A stretch of 64,000 nt of DNA from Todiramphus chloris collaris (Eukaryota; Chordata; Aves; Coraciiformes; Alcedinidae), in the NCBI GenBank assembly GCA_025345505.1, contig JANVCC010000011.1, positions 8,959,745 through 9,023,744 of the forward strand, read 5' to 3'. The translations under genes were made by a program, and so were the position numbers. This document shows, piece by piece, positions 40,150-53,450 of this stretch (the first letter of the stretch is position 1; each line of letters begins with the position of its first letter). A model generated the notes under the pieces. That model searched no databases. It was not told the DNA's origin and worked only from the letters and a program-made list of their open reading frames with translations.

Positions 40150-40430
40150 ATGACCTGGGATGCAAGGATGGGGAGCGGGGAAGGAAACACAGAGCCAGGA
40201 GAAAGAGGTGGAGGAGGAGGCCTGGCCCAGCTGACAAAAGATGACAAGATCTAGAAGTGGGAGAAAGGAAGGGGCAGTCATACCCGACAAGGAAGGGAAC
40301 ATCAGGAACTGTCTGAAGCTTAAGACTAGAAAGAGCCAGGAGGAAGGGAAGGAAAGCATCTGAAACAAGATAAGGAGTCTGAATAAAGAAATGAAAAGGC
40401 TGGAGTAAGGCAGGAGCCTTGTAGAAAAAC
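40150..40430 (+). repeat. purine-rich block
   Basis: About 280 bases are strongly enriched for G and A on the plus strand (repeated AGGAAGG, GGAGGAGG, GAAAGAGG words). It underlies the end of a 151-codon plus-strand frame (39799-40254), whose Gly/Glu/Lys-rich end reflects this composition. No protein family is recognised. Confidence 0.7.
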
Positions 40431-43400
40431 AGTCTGTTACGATGTAAATCAAGGGCTAAAGTAAAAATAGGTCCTAGGTAAGCAGGCCTTTCCAGAAGTG
40501 CTGTATAAAATTCTGCAGTAAAGAAAGGACTAATCGTACTTATGGAGGTAAAGCAAAGGGTTGGGAGGATCAGTGGAAAGGAGAGGACACTTAAAAGGGG
40601 AAATCAAAAGAGCTTGGCTTGTTTCCTAGGTTGAAAATATATATGATTGCTCTCTAAAAATACATCAGAGGGGAAGGAATAGTAAAATAACAGGAAGGGA
40701 AGGAACTATTTAATCAGAAATATAAATCATGAGAATAAATGAGCCAAGATCTGCCAGGAATAATTTTATGCTAAACAAGGGAGGAAGTTTTCTGTTGTTG
40801 TTTTTTTTATGTGTGGTTTTTTATTATTATTTGTTTGGGTGGGGCTTTTTTTTTAAATCATAAGAGCAATAACTTGAATAATAACTGTAAATAAGCAGAG
40901 AGCATTTTTTTAAATGCACAAAAAACCTATCAAGCTACCAAGCCAAAGCCTTCCTTCTAAAACACCCTTAAACAGCCACCTTTAAATCTTGTAGAGCAGA
41001 ACCTGAGGTGACAAGGAGAGCTCTCAGGTGTGCAGAAGCAGCGGGCTTTTCACCTGGAGGCCCTGCACAATAGGGCCTTACGCTGGGGCTGCTTTTCTTC
41101 TCCCCTCCTGACAGCACTGGAGCCAGTAACATGCTCTAGGCAAAACCCACACGTGGTTCTTCTCTCTGCCAGCTTTGCTTTTAGCCTCTTAATTTCCAAT
41201 GGCTACAGCCAAAAGCAGGGAGACAGCAAACCACAGTTTACTGAGGCCAGGACACAAAGACTGTTTTGGTGTTTTGCTTTTTTTTATGCTCTGCGCTCTG
41301 TCTGACTTCAAAATATCCACACTGCTCTTCTGACATCTGTGTACAACTCCACAGTTGAAGGAAAATCGCATTAGCTGAATTATTTTTGTAACATATAAAT
41401 ATATTATATTGAAAGACCTGTAAACTCAACAACAAGAGATCTGGATCTATTCTGTGACCTAGCCTAAGTCAAAAATGACATAAACACACATCTACTTTGA
41501 CAAGAGGCCTTGTTCTGTTTTAAACCGCTGTTTAATCACCATCCTACTTGCATTCTGAGTATATCTACTTACATTTAAGGGTGAAGTTCTGTTTCCATTT
41601 AATTAGAAATTATAGCGTTACTTTGAGTGGAGGTGAGGATTTTACTCCACGCAGAAGATATGCAGTAGTTGCAATTGGTTAATCTCTCCATTCAGGTGAA
41701 AAGCTGGTACAATATACCACAACTGAAAACATTTCCATTTTTATTTAACCAAAGTGGTTCCAAAACAACCAGACTTCCCTCAAGAAAAATGATCTAGAAA
41801 TTAACCATAAGTAATTCATCATTTCTTTGCTATACAGAAGACAACACACTGGTCCCCACAAGAGAGAACTCCCCAGAACAACCGGTTAATTGTATGTTTC
41901 ATTCTGTAGTTACTGGGCACATTCCTGGTGAAAAAAGGCACAGAGCCATTCCACTGCTAAGTAAGTATGTTGTTTTGTGGGTAGTATCCTAATGAATACT
42001 TTCAGTTTGCATGATTATTTTCAAAAGGTCTTCTTTGTAGGACCTCTAATAAATATTTAAACAGGAGTAAAAACTCCATATAACCATCTTCCAGCACAGG
42101 CAGACTCCAGCCCACCCACATACCTCTCATCCTTTTTGCCCTGTCGACTCCCAGATACCCAGGATATTTTATGTTCTTTATGTGCAAAACAAATATTTCA
42201 GTTAAAGTGACATTGTTTACAGATGCCCTGCAACCCCAAACAAAGGCCCTCAGCTCTGATCACACCCACATCTCAGGTTTTGTTCAAAACTGATCATTCC
42301 TTTCTTTTTCATGCAAAGAGAATCTTGAAACCATGACACCATCTTAACTAGTTGTTTTGCCCACTTGCGTCTATTCATGCACGCTGATGCAGGCTACTCT
42401 GAACTCATGCATCTTTGCCATAGGTTAATATTAACTTCTACTGATCTCGAAGCCTTTCCTATACATTGCTTCCACAAAGGCTGAGGGTGGGAGAATACAC
42501 AAGACCAACTGCACCCAGAAAAATAACCTCCTTCACAGGGCAGTTTCCACCTCTTGCATGAGCACACTGAAACCAGATCAGCAATGGAAGTGAATGAATA
42601 ATAGTGAATGGACTGCTTAAATCCATACATTCCAAATGAGATTAAACCCTTTAAAATGCACCACAAGATCCTGTGCCCTAGCAAGAACACTTTGACATCT
42701 ACTGTTTCTCTCTCTCCTCACTGTCTCTAAAACATTCCCACAATAAAATCATCCTCAGTGACTGGGCTGTTGGCCCTCCCTATGTCTTTTTTTTTTTTTT
42801 AAAGATCACTACTTCTTGGTGGCATCAGTGCACCACTGACCAGGCTTTAGTATAGCTTCTTCTCTTCAAAGATGTCTAAAAATAAAATAAAATAAAATTT
42901 GGAATTCAGAAATTCAGATGTTGCAAAAGGCCCTTTTTCTCTAGTAAATTATGAAAACTATGTGCACTCAAACTTATTAGCAAGACACACTTCCCAACAT
43001 CAATGAAATCACTTTGTCTATGATACGACTGAAAAAAAAAAAAGGAGAAAACTTGCTTTTCTAAAAAGCACAGTTCAGTTTAAAAGAGAGCTGAAAGCTC
43101 CAAATCTATGCTGATTTATCCCTGTCTGCATCACTAGTAGTTCTTAACTGCTGCACTGCTTTTTAAGAAAAATCTGAAAATGTGTATCCAGTAGGTTAAT
43201 TTATTATTTTTGTTTTCTCACTATGAGTTCAATTCAAACTGCTCCACGTTGACAGCTAACTGACAGTCCACACTGAGCACAAGCTATCTGAAGGTAACCA
43301 CTCTGAGCAGGTTTCAAACAGTTGCCCAATGGAGTGGTTTCTCTAGAACAGATGAGAAGGAGGAGGAAGTGAGAAGGGGAAGAAGCAAAGACAAGGAACT

Positions 43401-46400
43401 CTCATGGGTCACAAGTACAGAGATAATGCTCTCAGGAGTTTCTACAAACTTCTGAACCTTTAGAAACTTTAGCACATCCAAAAGTATTATGCTGAAAGGT
43501 CAAGTAAACATAGCAGTCATTGCTCACCACCACGCCAAGCCATCAGGCCTGGGTCACAACTTCAAGTAAGGCAAACACAAGGCCAAGAGCACCCCAGGCA
43601 CACCTATTCTCTGCCCCAACCACAGTCACAGCGCTGTCTCTTCAGGAACGCTGCCTTGGATTCATAGATGCAGGCAGGCAGCAACTAAAGCTGGCAGGAT
43701 CCAAGCCATGTCCGTTTAAAACATGAAAGTCTGAGTTAGATTTCCTGTGACAACATGAAGACATGACATCTGAGCTTCCTGGAACCCCTCAGACCCTCAA
43801 ATCACCCCACAGCAACTAGATCCCTACCCTATGACTCTAAAAATATATATTATTTCTCTAAATGCAAGAGAGAAAAAGCATTTCTCTTGCAGAAACCACA
43901 TTCATTAGCTGTAAATTACAGCGTTTACAAAAGGCTGGCCAAGGAGAGCCATTTATATCAGTTGTACACAGAACATGTGACCATTTTACAAAGATGCTTG
44001 TACAGCTTGAATTGTTATGTTTACTTTTAGTATATGAACTGGTTAGTCTACAGCACTAATAAAACCAGGCAAAGGCATTTCTTACAGTAAATTCTACCCT
44101 AAAGACAAGATGTCACAAGTGTTGTTGTATAACAGTTCTTGATGTTAGATTCTTTGAGGATTTCTTGAGACATCTACAGATTACCTTTCTCTTTCCCCAC
44201 CTCTCTTGCTTCCACCACGGCAAACATTAGGACTGACATTCAAAGCCAATCAGAAGGCAAGACCGTGGTTTTTTCTACTTCTGTCTTCCACATGCTCTTC
44301 ATTCACCTGAATCTTTACTATCTCTTTATTCACCTACATCCTGAAATATTTGTAATTCAATGAATTTGAATTTAGAGAAAAACAAGGAATAATAATAAAA
44401 AAGTCTCTTTTTTTTCCACACCAAAGGATATCACAGGGCTGTTGATAATTATTTTAAACCAATTAACCTTTCATTGAGTGATGTGACCACGCACATTGAC
44501 ATTGATGAACTACAGTCTTGCTCCCATCTTGAGCCTCAGGATTGCAGCCATGATGTCAAATAGCAGCTTTCCAGGCCCAGAAACACTTTTCTAACCATTT
44601 CGCAGAGCAAAGAGAGATCTTATCTCTCTTAATACTTAATCCTCAAACCTGAGCCACTATTTCCTAGCCCTTCGGTGCTCTAAAAATGAGGCTTTTAACA
44701 GCAGACATATTAAAAAAAATTTTTTTTTTCTTCAATCATTTTCATTGATGGTATACTTAAATACTCCAATCAGCTCTGAAAGACGGCCTCTCCAGTTGCC
44801 TTCTGTTGCTTCCCTCAGTCTCAGGAGCTCAGCCATCAGCCACAGGTAACTAACTGTCTGCAGCACTGCAGAGGAGGGGGGAGGAGAATGACTCATCTGT
44901 GTCTCCTCCCCAGTGTCTGAAGAATAGCTCAGTTTGAACATGAGCAAGAGAACAGTCATTTTAAAAACAAGAGATGCACAATTCTGACTCCTTCATCTTC
45001 TACCCAAAAACTAAAAAAAAAAAAAAAAAAAACCAAACACAGATGAACAAAAAAATGAGCTCCTTGAACACAGATTAAAGAAGACAGACAGGGAGAAATT
45101 GTGCCAAAATTGTTTGAGGTGTCCAAGACCCCGAAAAGGCTACGTCTACCTAAGCATAATTAATAACACACCTCACGCCTACATTCTGTCACAGTCTCTG
45201 GGACACCCTGTATAAAGAGTGTTTAGGAGTAGCTGAGAACTTGCAGATGTTTGCCACTTCTGTGCAACCTAAACAGTTCAAAAGAAGGAAGAGGTAAACG
45301 GGCTTCCAGGGTTCATGACATTTCTTAGTCAAAGGCAAATTCATAAACCATGGAAGTAACACAAAGTCTCCAAAACTATTAAATTCAAGATGTTTTTTTA
45401 ACAGCTGGCTTTAAGGAGTTTCAAGATAAGGAAAAGTAGATCCATAATACTGCATACTAGCTATTAGTAATTTTCCATGTTCTATCAAATCAGAAGGAGA
45501 GGAAACTTTATTTCATTGACCCCTTCTAAGTAGTGTGATAAGATCCTTGGGCTCCTCTAACATCATCTCATCTTCCCCTCTGTCCCAGGGATAGGAAACT
45601 TTATGCTTTGTTTCTCATGCATTCAAGCTGGCATTGCAAGCATCACCTGAAACTACAGCCTCCAATTTTGGAACCTCAGCATTGTGGACAAGCACAAAAA
45701 AATTTCTTTCCATTCAAGTTTGAATTTTTGCACTGCAAATGTAATCTTTTGGGAAGACCAAATACCAGTGACCATTTCCTTGTCCTGATAAAACAGTATC
45801 CATTAAAAAAAAAAATCCATTCCCCTAGTCTTAACTAGTGGTCATTTTCCTCAGGGTGCAGATGTAGAATGGGACATGTGGCAGCGCACAAGAAGCAGCC
45901 CTGTGAAGGCTCCCAGGCAGCCAGGCACACTCCCACCAGGGTGCTCAGGAAGCAGACTTAGAGGGAGATCGTGATGCCTTCTTTTGGAGTAAATTCCCAG
46001 GCATCCCCTGAAGACCGAAACGCATTCAGACCCCAGAAAGTCCAAAGGTAACAGCTGCCATTCTGCAATGGGGACAAATTCAATAAAAACTAACATTTTT
46101 AGAACAACTAAGAAACTGCAGATTCACTCTGTTAAAAATAACACAAAACCAAATCCCTGCTTTGTACCCAGGCTATGTTCCTGTTAATACAGATACAGAC
46201 ACAGACACTTCCTCTGAAAACAAACAACTGCTCTGGTACCTAAGAAGGATTTTGTTCTGGAAGTGTAATAAATCCCTAATGTCTCAGTCTTTTCAAAAGC
46301 CTTTTCTAAAAAGTATAAAAAAATAATTTCAAATAAATTTAAAAATTGTATGGAGATCATGAGCCAGCGCTATATGCTTAAAAATTCCAACATAACTTCA

Positions 46401-49400
46401 GGAATTAATGAAGAAGTTTCCCTAACACTTCCTCTCATTTCTTTAACATTGGTAAGATAAATCCATGCAACATAAAACATTATAAATCCATTGAGATGAA
46501 CATTCCCTGAGGTATATACTGCATAATAGCTGCAGTGGAAGCTATGCCAGTAACTAATTAAACTTATGCCTCAGGCTTCAGCTATGTCAATTCATCTATT
46601 CCAGATTTATTCTGTTTTTAAAAAGCAAGTAGATCATCTTCTTCATTAACTCTGTCATAAAAATAAAAAAAATTAAAACACTTACCAAACTAAAGATCTT
46701 TTAAAGTGGAAATACACTATGGAGAAAATGCGTTTGATATGACAGGCTATCGTATTTGAATAAACATGGTAAAGTTTTATGCTTTTGTGAGTCAGCTGGT
46801 CATCCCATGGGAGTAGGCAGAAACTCTTCTTACAAAAAATAAAGGAGTACAGAAAAGAGTTTTGCTCTTGAATAAAGGTAGCTTCTAAGAATTCCTATAG
46901 GATATAAGATGCTCATCCAAGATGATCATTGTCACACTACATGATGAATCTTACCACCTCAAGAGTTACCAGCTTTCATTGCATTATGCTGCATTCTTTG
47001 AGCTGTCAAAGTATTCTGCGTTAGGCTATTTGTGTCAGTAAACTACAGGAAGAGTTACTCTTCCCATTTTAGCAGAATGGCTATAAAACTGATGTAGAAA
47101 TAGCTTCTGCAAAAAAACTGCTGCAGCCTTTACCTCACCCTCGTTGCTTTTGTCAGCATCTTCTCAAGGAAAGAGGGCAGTTACATTTCCTTCCACAGTT
47201 CTTGTGACAAGGTTTGCAAGAAGGCAGCAAAATGATGACAGTACCTCTTCTTTTTAATTCCAGCAGAATTCATTGGGAGTGTCTCTTCCTAGCTGCTGGT
47301 CATGACAATTGTTGCAATTTCACTTCAAAGGGTAAAATAACTTCCATATTAAGTTGCATTCTCTTCTTTACCAAAAGCCTGAGTTCATCTGCAAGCTCCA
47401 TAAAGCTGAGTATATCCTCTGATGACACTACTTACATGATCATTTTAGGGACACTATATTCATACAAACAAGTTGTTTGAATCATTCATGTTTTCATGTT
47501 TTACAAAAAGAAAAAATAAATAAATAAATCTGAAACTCAAATCAGAAACATATTGTCATTAACTAGCTTTGTTTTTGGCATGCTACGCTGAAAACAGACA
47601 ACTAGATGTTATTTTTCCTTGCATCAGATCGTGCCTGAGTTTATGCAAACACTGAGCAAGCGGTCCAAGTTCACAAAGAATGAAACTGCTGTTTGCCATC
47701 TGCACTGGTAGTGTTGTACTGCAGAACATTAAGCTTTGTTTAACGTATTTTGTGCTCAGAGTGTCATCAAACAGTACTAATCAGACTGGTTAAATGCTGG
47801 TGTCAGAGAAGCCACTACAGCAGCCATTAAACAGCTATCAAAACTTCACAGCGAATGTCCTTCTTGAATGTTCACATCTAGTTTACTGTAAGCAAATATT
47901 AGAGGTATCACTAAACACTTTAGAGGCAAAGTTACATAAATGCATGAACAATTTTAAATAATGCAGTCATTACTTAGGTATTAACCAGATATTCAGAAGA
48001 AAGAAGGTCGGAATAATACAAGTATTCAGTTCTTAACATGCAGAGAACTTGCAGCCCTGAGGCCTTAAGTATAATTAGCTGCGGAACGAAGGCATGCTGA
48101 GTTGCTCTAGCACAGAGATTCATCAACTTGAACAATAAGTGTTTCCAGTAGGTTCTAACGGTACAATTTGCAGACATGCCTATCCAAAACAGCAGTCATA
48201 ACTAACTCTACACACCACTCTTGCCACAGAGAGGGAAAGAGAAAAGAGAATTCTGAATGACACTCAGTCTCTGCAAAGGTAATAGATGCAAAAAAAAAAA
48301 AAAAGCCCAACCAGATTTTACTTATTCAACTTTAAATGCTTTGTCCTTAGGCAGTTATTAATTCTTATTAATATAATTTTTACCAGTGAGGTTTCAAATA
48401 GATACTTCATTTTAAGACACAACATTGGTCCACATATTTGTTTTTTGCAGTGTTTTCTGCTCCTGCTCAGAGACTGCAAGGAAATTCAGAGTGTGGTCTG
48501 GAGATAGATAAGACACACAGACATTTAGAGAGCCATACATTAAAATGTTCAAGGAAAAGCATAACTTTAGGAAAATTTGTCTTATTATTAGCAACAGTGC
48601 ATTCCGAAGGGCACACAATAGACTACATAAGCTCTGGATTGAAGCCGTGAAGCTAATACTACAAACCATCAATAATAAAAGATCCCACAGAACAAAGCTA
48701 TGCAAAGTAACTGCTGTGAGAAGCCATGAATATCTGTCAGAAGTGAAACCCCAAAAGAAAATCAGAAGAACTGATTTTGATTACACCACTGTCTGCAGTT
48801 TTAAAGGATGCTAACTGGGGGAAATCAATATAAAGTCACCATGGCATATTTGAAAGCACTACAGGACAAAAAAATATTAGAAACATAGCTGTCTTTGCCA
48901 GTAGACATTGCCATGGAACATAATCTTTTAATCCAAAATTTCTTCACTACTTGTACTAAATGTTGATACCCATTGTACAAATAAACAGAGGGCCCTGCTG
49001 GGTGGCTCCTAAGAGGAATTCTGCTTAACATCAGTGCTTCTTAGCTTCCTATGTATCCCTTCAACTATCACTCACCTTGTCACACTGTCTCACTTCTCAA
49101 CCTCTGTGAAACAGGTGGAGTAGAGATGTCTACAGACACAGTTTATGGTGTGCAGAGAAAGCCACAGAGACATGTTTATCAACAGGAGTGATAATTGAAG
49201 AAAAAACATCCCCAGAAGAAAACAAAAGCACAGCAGAGTTTATGTTGGATTTGAGCATTACACTGCATTTCCTCCCATCCACTTTCATCTTACTATTGGG
49301 TTTTTTTACAGCACTTACATTTTTCAGCTTTATTATCCCAGGCTATGGTGCCCTATCCAAGCCTTTTAACCCCAATCCATGGTTTCACTCCCTTCTAATC

Positions 49401-51183
49401 ACCCATCTCAAATTCAGACCTTGTTAGTAATTCAACAGAAATCTTAACATTAAGTGCTGTTTTTTCATTCTTCTTTTTTAAATTTTTTTCTTTTAACAGT
49501 GGTAATCAATTTTAACTGTTCAGAACAGCAAGAAGATCCCAGTCATCACAATATTCTCCTGCAACTTCTCTACCATAATTTCACTGTTCCTCTATTTTCC
49601 TTACTTAAATCTAATACCAACCTAATACCAGTTTGTTGCAAGTTTGTTATAGGTTTACTTAGGAGAGGCAAATATTGCATTTCCAAAAGTAATCTAGACA
49701 ATTTTCTATCTTGGCTTGGCCTATGCCAAGTGTCACTGAACTCAGGGACAAAATGCTACTGCAAGGTTTTTTTGCTTTCTGTACTTCCTTCTTACAGGTA
49801 CAACACATTTAGAATATGGCTGCTGAAAGTAAATTTTATTTCAAAACAGAACAGGCTTCTCAAATACTCTAATCTGAAAAGATCTTGTTCATTACAAAGG
49901 CTCTATCTTTGCAGAGCAATCCATGAATGACAAAAGAGAAGTGTGATTCATTTGGCAGCCAAATTATTTTAATCATTCCACAAAGGCACATAAAGCCCCA
50001 TACACATCACAACTTTTGTCTTCCGTAATCGTTTTTCCCTTCCTTCACTCAATCATTTTTCTCTAAATTATTAAGTCCTTCTTTCCTCTTGTTACAGTTT
50101 GGGAATTCTCTGGCTGTAAAAGCTCATAAGAGGTTATAATTAGCAGTAAAAGAGAGAGAGTTGTATAGAAAAGATGACTCTATGGGAACTGTGAAATGGA
50201 GGCTGTTTCATGTAACCAAAAAACCTGGTGCTCACTTCAGTGTATGACTTCCTTCAACAAAATTCATCCCAGCCTGCATCCTGCTTATCAGACAGCATGC
50301 ATGTGGTTCACTGACTGACAGACAGGGTTCACAAATGAACAGGCACACATTCAAAACAGTAAAAAGTAACTTTGGAGAAAAGACCAAACTATACATCTAG
50401 TAGCTAATGAGGCAAGCAATCTCGATGGCATGAACAAATCCAGAATAATCATTTATGTACAGCTCTAAAAATCTTATAATGAGATGAGTTTCAGATAAAG
50501 TTATAGCAACCCAGACTAGCTGGAAAAGTACTATGTTTTCAAAACAACATGCAGATTTTGCATCTCCTGTAGCTTCGAACCCATTTGACAAATACAGGTC
50601 CATAAACAATTTACACATTACTAAAAATACAGGGAAATTATTAAATGGATAATGGATGAGTCAAAGTCAATATACATTGCAATATTGAGGTTTAATGCAG
50701 CTTACTATGGATCATGGTATGTCGGTCCAGCACATGAAAATGTGGTACACGTAAAATACTGAGAAGTGCTGCTATTATTCTCAAGATAATGAAAGCCTAC
50801 CTTACGTCAGTAACTCAGGCAAAGAGAAGACCTTCAATGGCTGTGTAAAGCAAAGAGCAAACAAGACTGATGACATACCACGAGGAACAAAACAATAAGC
50901 CATCTTAACTCACAAGAAGAATGCTTGCAAAACAGCAAGTGATAAAAACATTTATATAGTGTAAAGGAATGTTTCTAACCATGGAAGCAAAGAGATTCAC
51001 AAGCAGCATTTGCTGGGCACAGCAACAATACAATGCAGATTCAAAATGTGAAATACAGGGCCTACAAGAGTAAGGAGACTGGAACTTTGAGCTAAGATCC
51101 AAATTCCAAACTGATTTCATGGTGTCGTTCTCTCATTCATAAACATATCCATACATATAGACACATCTATGTTAAGCAGACAT
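40431..51183. other. long non-coding stretch, simple repeats only
   Basis: Nearly 11 kb of unique AT-rich sequence. It includes an A20 run at 45013-45032, AAAAT and AAAT microsatellites near 42877-42897 and 47514-47529, and an exon-like plus-strand cassette at 41910-41960. The 158-codon plus-strand frame at 49454-49930 is AT-rich and matches nothing I recognise. Confidence 0.6.
45013..45032 (+). repeat. poly(A) run, A20
   Basis: An unbroken A20 followed by CCAAACAC. There is no recognised element upstream. Confidence 0.95.
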
Positions 51184-51203
51184 CCCCCCCCCCCCCCCCC
51201 CCC
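51184..51203 (+). repeat. poly(C) run, C20
   Basis: An unbroken C20 between GACAT and AGTAATC, i.e. G20 on the minus strand. It is the longest G/C homopolymer in the window and a quadruplex or i-motif candidate. Confidence 0.95.
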
Positions 51204-51540
51204 AGTAATCTGATGCTACTCAGAGTTATATCTCTGTCTCCTGTGGTTGATTAATACTCTGAGATTTGCACTTTCTTGTATGCAAGTTTTTCCAGCAGTT
51301 CCCTCCAAGCACTCTCCTCCCTTGATTTTTTTTACATTGGACAAGCTTTGAATTCATACTGCTGTATTTCACTGAACATGGATACTCTTCTCTGCAGCTG
51401 ACTACTTTCACAAAGGGTTACTTAAGATTTGTAATAAGTTAACAACTTGCTTCTTCACAGCTTACAGTCACATCAGAAATTGTGGGATATGGGGAGAAAG
51501 GAGGAAGGAGGGAAAGCATGGCTCACAGAAAGCTAGGATT

Positions 51541-51558
51541 AAAATAAATAAATAAATA
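51541..51558 (+). repeat. AAAT microsatellite
   Basis: About four copies of AAAT followed by AGC. Confidence 0.85.
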
Positions 51559-51949
51559 GCTCAACTACAGGCACTGGAGCTGACTCAGCCTATTCAACTG
51601 CTTCAAGAATCACAATTTCATAATGTTGCTAAAACCTCCTTCTTTATTCCTGGCATAAGTGTATGTGTGTGTAAGCAGTGGGAAAGGGATCGTACTTTTA
51701 ATTGTAGTGTGAAAAATGCTGCTCATTGGAAGAAAAAATATGTAGTTATAATTAGAAATGGAAAATAAACCGAACACTTCCTTGGATTATACAGAAAAGG
51801 CATCGCTTGTTCTCAAGACACAGCCTCCAGGTTAGCCCAGAGTCTTATCCTCCATACATGAAATAACAATCCTGTTTACTGTCCCATAGCTAAAAGAACC
51901 CAAACCTAAATGAGACAAAATACCAAAATAAAAAGAATTGTTTTTACAG

Positions 51950-52366
51950 ATTCACAGAATGGCTGAGTTAGGAAGAAACCTCTGCATATCACCTAGTCCA
52001 AGCCCCTGGCTCAGAATATGGTCAGTGAGAGCAGGATATTCAAGTCTGTGTCAAGTCCAAGGATGAGGCCTGCACCATGTCTCTGAACAAAACAGCTCCA
52101 GTGTTTGACTGGCCTCACAATAAGACATTTTTTAAAAATCTTTACATGGACATTTCTGCCTTTCAGTTCATACCCATTGACTCTCCTCCTCTCACTGTCT
52201 ACTACCAGGAGGCGCCTGGCTCCACTTTCTTTACTCCATCACATCACATATTCAGATATATTGATAACATCACCCTGAGCCTTCTCCTCTCCAGGCTAAA
52301 CAGACTCAGACTCTCCTCAGATATCAGATGTTCCAATATCCCAATCATCTTTATGGACCTCCAGTA
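51950..52366 (-). mobile_element. CR1 LINE 3' fragment, antisense
   Basis: The 3' end lies at the left, ATTCACAGAATGGCTGAGTT, followed by the AGTCCAAGCCCC block. Further right are CCTTCTCCTCTCCAGGCTAAAC, the CAGACTCTCCTCAGATATC block and CCAATCATCTTTATGGACCTCC, the order expected for CR1 read antisense. The copy is cut off in the segment before the ORF2 end, leaving about 417 bp. It keeps no usable coding sequence. It lies about 30 bp from a second antisense CR1, whose own 3' end starts again at about 52398, so these are two insertions rather than one. Confidence 0.9.
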
Positions 52367-52397
52367 GTTTAACTGCAGTTATCTCCATTTCACTTTT

Positions 52398-53450
52398 ACA
52401 ATCATTTCAGTTGCAAAAGACCTTTAAGCACCTCACCTACATATCTTTTAAACTCCTCCAGGGATAGGGACTCAACCACTGCCCTCAGCAGCCTAGGACA
52501 GGCCCTGACAACCCTTTCAGGGAAGAATTTTTTCCTCATGTCCAACCTAAATTTCCCCTGGGGCAAATTGAGGCTATCTCCTCTTGTCCTGTCACTTGGT
52601 CTTGGGAAAAGAGACTGTATGGGAGAAGCCAGAATCAGACACACCACTCCACATGTGCCTCACCAGAAAAGAGATGAAGCAGAACCCCTCTCCACCTGCC
52701 TCCTGCCAGCACTCTGGCTAATGCAGCCCAGAAAATTAGGGGCTGCCTTTGGCACAAACACTCACTGCTGCCTCATGCTGCCTAAGAGGATCCCAGGGTC
52801 CTTCTCACTCATGCTGCTCTCCAGACACTCAACCTGGGGTTATTCCTCTCCAGGTGCCCTTTCTTCACAAGGATCACCTCAGCCCATTTCTCCAGCCTGT
52901 TGAGGCCTCCATGAGTGGCAGCATAACTCTCTGGTGAGTCAAACACTCCTACACTTTTGCATCATCTGCCAACTCGAGACGAGTGCACTCTGCCCTGACA
53001 TCCAGGTCATTAGAGAAGAGGCTGAGCAGCATCAGCTCCATTATCCACCCCCGCAGCACACTGCCAGTGACCGGTCTGCAGCTGGACCTCTGATGCTCAG
53101 CACAACCCTTTGAGCCTGGCACTTCAGCCAGGTTTCAATACAACTCCTTGTCCACTTCCCTTGTCTGCAATTCATCAGTTTCTCAATGAAAGTGATATGG
53201 AAGACCTCCCCTCCTCCAACAAGCCAGTAATCTCATCATGGAAGGCTAACTGCTTCGTCAGATGTGACTTCCACTTCCTAAATTCATGCTGACTACTCCC
53301 AAACAGCTTCTTTTCATTCATATGTTTGGAAATGGCTTCCAGGAGGTCAATGTGAAGCTTGAGTGCCTCAAATTCTCCTTTTCTTTCTTGAAAACACAAA
53401 CAACTGAACAATGCTTTCTGCTATTCCCCAGGAGCCTCCCTCAAGGTTCC
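52398..53450 (-). mobile_element. CR1 LINE fragment with reverse-transcriptase remnant, antisense
   Basis: A second CR1 3' end begins at the left (ATCATTTCAGTTGCAAAAGACC). Rightward come the CTCCTCCAGGGATAGGGACTC block, AGGGAAGAATTTTTTCCTCATG, CATCATCTGCCAACTCGAGACG (coding sequence for the FADDTKL region on the minus strand), and then reverse-transcriptase sequence. On the minus strand, 53175-53411 reads in part ALKLHIDLLEAISKHMNEKK, then LFGSSQHEFRKWKSHLTKQL and AFHDEITGLLEEGR, a clear remnant of the CR1 fingers/palm segment (SSQHGF, KGKSCLTN, FYDEMTGL in live copies). Stops, frameshifts and deletions show the element is dead. Its right end is approximate. Confidence 0.92.

Noticed and set aside
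49072-49105. Minus-strand cassette with GTGAGTGA donor and TTTCACAG acceptor
   Set aside because: All three frames contain stops within 28 bases, so it cannot be a coding exon.
49454-49930. 158-codon plus-strand open frame
   Set aside because: Phe/Leu/Ser-rich from T-rich DNA, no membrane-protein family recognised, no upstream promoter or splice context.
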